NCBI GenBank assembly: GCA_019242465.1
Contig: JAFAVL010000286.1
Coordinates: forward strand, 1-8,517
Source: Chroococcidiopsidaceae cyanobacterium CP_BM_RX_35
GTDB taxonomy: Bacteria; Cyanobacteriota; Cyanobacteriia; Cyanobacteriales; Chroococcidiopsidaceae
Direction: 5' to 3'
DNA: 8,517 nucleotides
The translations under genes were made by a program, and so were the position numbers. Below are positions 7,023-8,517 of this stretch, piece after piece. The notes beneath the pieces were generated by a model, which saw nothing but the letters and a program-made list of their open reading frames with translations, searched no databases and was not told the origin of the DNA. Positions within the stretch are counted from its first letter, which is position 1. Every line of letters starts with the position of its first letter.

Positions 7023-7088
7023 TACGTAAATCTACTGAATTTCGTGGAGTTCTAGGCAATTGACTTGAACTTTTTACGTAGGTCCACG
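7023..7088 (+). other. Interleaved inverted repeats upstream of the HpsJ-like gene
   Basis: TACGTAAA (7023-7030) is complementary to TTTACGTA (7073-7080), and CGTGGA (7043-7048) to TCCACG (7083-7088). The order is A-B-A'-B', so if both pair in RNA they form a pseudoknot and not a nested hairpin. As DNA, the two TACGTA palindromes 50 bp apart could be paired operator sites. The pairs are short and chance is possible. Confidence 0.3.
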
Positions 7089-7132
7089 GAAGAGCAATGC
7101 TTTATATCAAAGCTAAGATTACCGCTAGTGTA

Positions 7133-7155
7133 AAAAAGCTCAAAAAAGGCTTTTT
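7133..7155 (+). promoter_or_regulatory. A/T-rich hairpin covering the ribosome binding site of the HpsJ-like gene
   Basis: AAAAAGC (7133-7139) can pair with GCTTTTT (7149-7155) around a nine-base loop, ending two bases before the start codon. The ribosome site AAAAGG (7144-7149) is in the loop and the first base of the right arm, eight bases from the ATG. The stem has two G-C pairs only, so it would be weak; it could modestly tune translation or be temperature-sensitive. It also resembles a weak terminator (GC then T5). Confidence 0.35.
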
Positions 7156-7157
7156 CC

Positions 7158-7865
7158 ATGACGCAATCAGATAAGGAATTTAGTGGGTCTAGCTTGATCT
7201 TAAGAACAGTAGGCTATGGTCTTTTGATATTAGCGTTACTTGATGTCGTTGCCACCTTTGTGCCGTCAAAGTTTACAGATCCCAACTGGGAATTTCAAAC
7301 TGTGGGTTCTCTAGTGGAGCCAGTGCCTATTCCTTTGCTAGGGCTCGTGCTGGTGTTTTACGGTGCTGCCAATAATCGCAGAAGATGGGAAAAACCCGTT
7401 TTAAAGTCTTTCTCCTGGGCAGCTCTACTGGTTGGGCTGTTATTTCTATTGTTAATCCCTTTAGCAATAACCAATATAGGGCGACTGGATGCCCTCAAAA
7501 ATCTGCAAGTGAGCGATCAAAGCGCTCAACAACTATCTCAGCTGCAACAACTTGGGGACCAAGTGCGTACTGGCACAATACAAGATATAAATAATTTGAT
7601 TAACCATTCTAGTATCCAGTTTTATCTACCGCCTCTAGATGCTAAAGACCCTCAGAAATTTAAAAACCAAATTTTAGCAGAAATCGCTCAAGCTAAAAAA
7701 CAAGTTCAGATTCAAGCTGAGATGTCTAAAGCGCAGAATCACACGATGCTGCTAAAAAATTCATTGAAATGGAGCCTGGGTGCTTTGGTATCTGCTGTTT
7801 TGTTCATTCGCCTCTGGCAATTAAGCTCCTGGACTCGAAAAAACAGCAGAAGCAAAAAAGCTTGA
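7158..7865 (+). CDS. HpsJ-like four-helix integral membrane protein
   Basis: The 235-residue product has four predicted membrane segments at about 13-36, 52-70, 84-106 and 202-221. Between the third and fourth lies a 95-residue soluble, Gln-rich, partly coiled-coil loop (QQLSQLQQLGDQ and similar). The tail RKNSRSKKA is strongly basic and so probably cytosolic, and the even number of segments puts the N-terminus on the same side and the 107-201 loop there too. The block VPSKFTDPNWEFQTVGSLVE followed by PIPLLGLVLVFYG resembles the cyanobacterial HpsJ family, whose namesake is linked to hormogonium polysaccharide; I give this from memory of the family pattern. The start ATG has AAAAGG eight bases upstream. 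The repeat-protein gene ends 157 bp before it on the same strand, so joint transcription is possible. No pilin, glycosyltransferase or exosortase gene is next to it within the window. Confidence 0.7.
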   Translation: MTQSDKEFSGSSLILRTVGYGLLILALLDVVATFVPSKFTDPNWEFQTVGSLVEPVPIPLLGLVLVFYGAANNRRRWEKPVLKSFSWAALLVGLLFLLLIPLAITNIGRLDALKNLQVSDQSAQQLSQLQQLGDQVRTGTIQDINNLINHSSIQFYLPPLDAKDPQKFKNQILAEIAQAKKQVQIQAEMSKAQNHTMLLKNSLKWSLGALVSAVLFIRLWQLSSWTRKNSRSKKA

Positions 7866-7870
7866 CAATT

Positions 7871-7888
7871 CCCCCAATAAATAGGGGG
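7871..7888 (+). terminator. Candidate terminator after the HpsJ-like gene
   Basis: CCCCC (7871-7875) and GGGGG (7884-7888) form a five G-C stem with an eight-base A/T loop, followed by TCTTCT, six bases after the stop codon. The stem is strong but the T-run is imperfect. It sits between convergent genes and may also limit transcription coming from hisD. Confidence 0.6.
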
Positions 7889-7898
7889 TCTTCTAGCG

Positions 7899-7925
7899 GC
7901 ATGAAGATAACACTCTTCTTCATGC
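7899..7925. terminator. Second stem-loop in the convergent spacer, overlapping the hisD stop codon
   Basis: GCATGAAGA (7899-7907) and TCTTCATGC (7917-7925) are a perfect nine-base inverted repeat with a nine-base loop. The right arm includes the hisD stop codon (7920-7922) and the codon before it. Neither strand shows a T-run directly after it. With the GC hairpin beside it, it probably acts as an RNA 3' end or stability element for hisD. Confidence 0.45.
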
Positions 7926-8517
7926 TTCATCCTCTTGATTCTGCATCCGCAGACGCACTGAATCAGCGTGGGATGGTAAACCTTCCGCCTTTGCTAGCAC
8001 ATCGATTGCTCCGGCTACTTTTTGCAGTGCAGTGGGTGAGTAATGGATCAAGCTAGAGTGTTTCAGAAAAGTTTCCACTCCTAAAGCAGAGGAGTAGCGA
8101 GCAGCACCAGAGGTCGGCAATGTGTGGCTAGGTCCAGCCAAATAATCTCCCACAGCTTCGGGTGTGGAGTATCCCAGAAAAATCGCACCAGCATGGCGAA
8201 TGTGTTCCAGTAAAGCCCAAGGATCGGCGACTTCCAGTTCTAAGTGTTCTGGCGCAAATTCGTTGGATAACTCTGCTGCTGCTTCTAAGGATTCCACAAC
8301 GACGATTAATCCGTAGTGGGCGATCGCTTTCTCCGTCAGCGTGCGGCGCGGGTGATCGATCAACTGCCGCTCAACAGCAGCTTGTACATCCTTAGCTAAA
8401 CCAGCATCTGTTGTTAACAAAATTGCTGCTGCCATCGGATCATGTTCAGCTTGCGCCAATAAGTCAGCTGCCACATACACGGGGTTGGCTGTTTCATCGG
8501 CAATCACCAGCACCTCC
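7920..8517 (-). CDS. hisD: Histidinol dehydrogenase, C-terminal part; 5' end beyond right edge
   Basis: About 199 codons of the 3' part of hisD are present; the family is about 430 residues, so the start lies outside the window. The enzyme is cytosolic and performs the last two steps of histidine synthesis, oxidising L-histidinol to L-histidine with NAD+. The fragment starts in EVLVIADETANP. It holds all four expected zinc ligands by comparison with E. coli HisD: Q and H in LLAQAEHDP (Q259, H262), D in GDYLAGPSH (D360) and H in EGLPSHADS (H419). The catalytic Glu-His pair is in FAPEHLEL (E326, H327), and the spacing from these to the last two ligands matches exactly (34 and 59 residues). The ATG/GTG codons near the edge are internal, not starts. 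The gene ends EDEA and converges on the HpsJ-like gene across 54 bp. Confidence 0.97.
   Translation of the reverse strand, partial: EVLVIADETANPVYVAADLLAQAEHDPMAAAILLTTDAGLAKDVQAAVERQLIDHPRRTLTEKAIAHYGLIVVVESLEAAAELSNEFAPEHLELEVADPWALLEHIRHAGAIFLGYSTPEAVGDYLAGPSHTLPTSGAARYSSALGVETFLKHSSLIHYSPTALQKVAGAIDVLAKAEGLPSHADSVRLRMQNQEDEA

Larger units (their letters stand above)
382..8327. repeat. HIP1 octamers (GCGATCGC) scattered through the window
   Basis: Exact copies of GCGATCGC lie at 382-389, 530-537, 2906-2913, 5384-5391, 5516-5523, 6563-6570, 6848-6855 and 8320-8327. All are inside coding or former coding sequence. Random sequence would give about 0.13 copies in this length. The octamer is the cyanobacterial HIP1 element and is the main taxonomic evidence here. 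Confidence 0.92.

Noticed and set aside
7769..8056. 95-codon plus-strand frame across the end of the HpsJ-like gene and into hisD
   Set aside because: It overlaps the terminator hairpins and two strongly supported genes in other frames, and its product shows no family features.

Overview
The window is cyanobacterial chromosomal DNA. The palindromic octamer GCGATCGC (HIP1), a cyanobacterial hallmark, occurs at least eight times in 8.5 kb, where chance predicts well under one. The protein content agrees: a CheB-CheR-PAS-kinase fusion, Hsp33, a membrane-anchored repeat protein of cyanobacterial style, an HpsJ-like protein and HisD. The HpsJ-like protein hints at a filamentous or polysaccharide-secreting strain. 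Genus cannot be told from this sequence alone.

Left part (1-3675, all on the minus strand). A small XRE-type DNA-binding protein (3394-3675) lies 96 bp upstream of a very large sensory gene. That gene reads CheB methylesterase, CheR methyltransferase, heptad coiled coil, PAS, then a second PAS and a HisKA histidine-kinase module that runs off the left edge. It is broken in its kinase half. A one-base frameshift at about 571-579 ends the 908-residue reading frame inside the second PAS domain. An in-frame TAA at 243-245 replaces the near-invariant Trp just after the phospho-acceptor His box. Homology continues without a gap across both lesions. A C7A8 homopolymer in the 5' leader also looks one base out of frame with a plausible N-terminal extension. 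The CheB-CheR-coiled-coil-PAS part is otherwise intact with its catalytic residues.

Middle (3676-5011). A 320-bp divergent intergenic region holds a strong stem-loop and a C/T-rich tract, followed by hslO (Hsp33, 3997-4893, plus strand) with its four zinc cysteines.

Right part (5012-8517). Two plus-strand genes lie next to each other. One encodes a 662-residue protein with one membrane segment and a non-cytoplasmic array of degenerate helical repeats of about 50 residues. The other encodes a 235-residue HpsJ-like four-helix membrane protein. Both may act at the cell envelope, but the sequence does not show that they work together. The HpsJ-like gene converges on the 3' end of hisD (minus strand, cut by the right edge), and two stem-loops sit in the short convergent spacer.

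No tRNA, rRNA, CRISPR array, insertion sequence or transposase was seen. The most notable points are the multi-lesion sensory kinase gene and the uncharacterised repeat-protein/HpsJ-like pair. There is no clear evidence of a complete new system.
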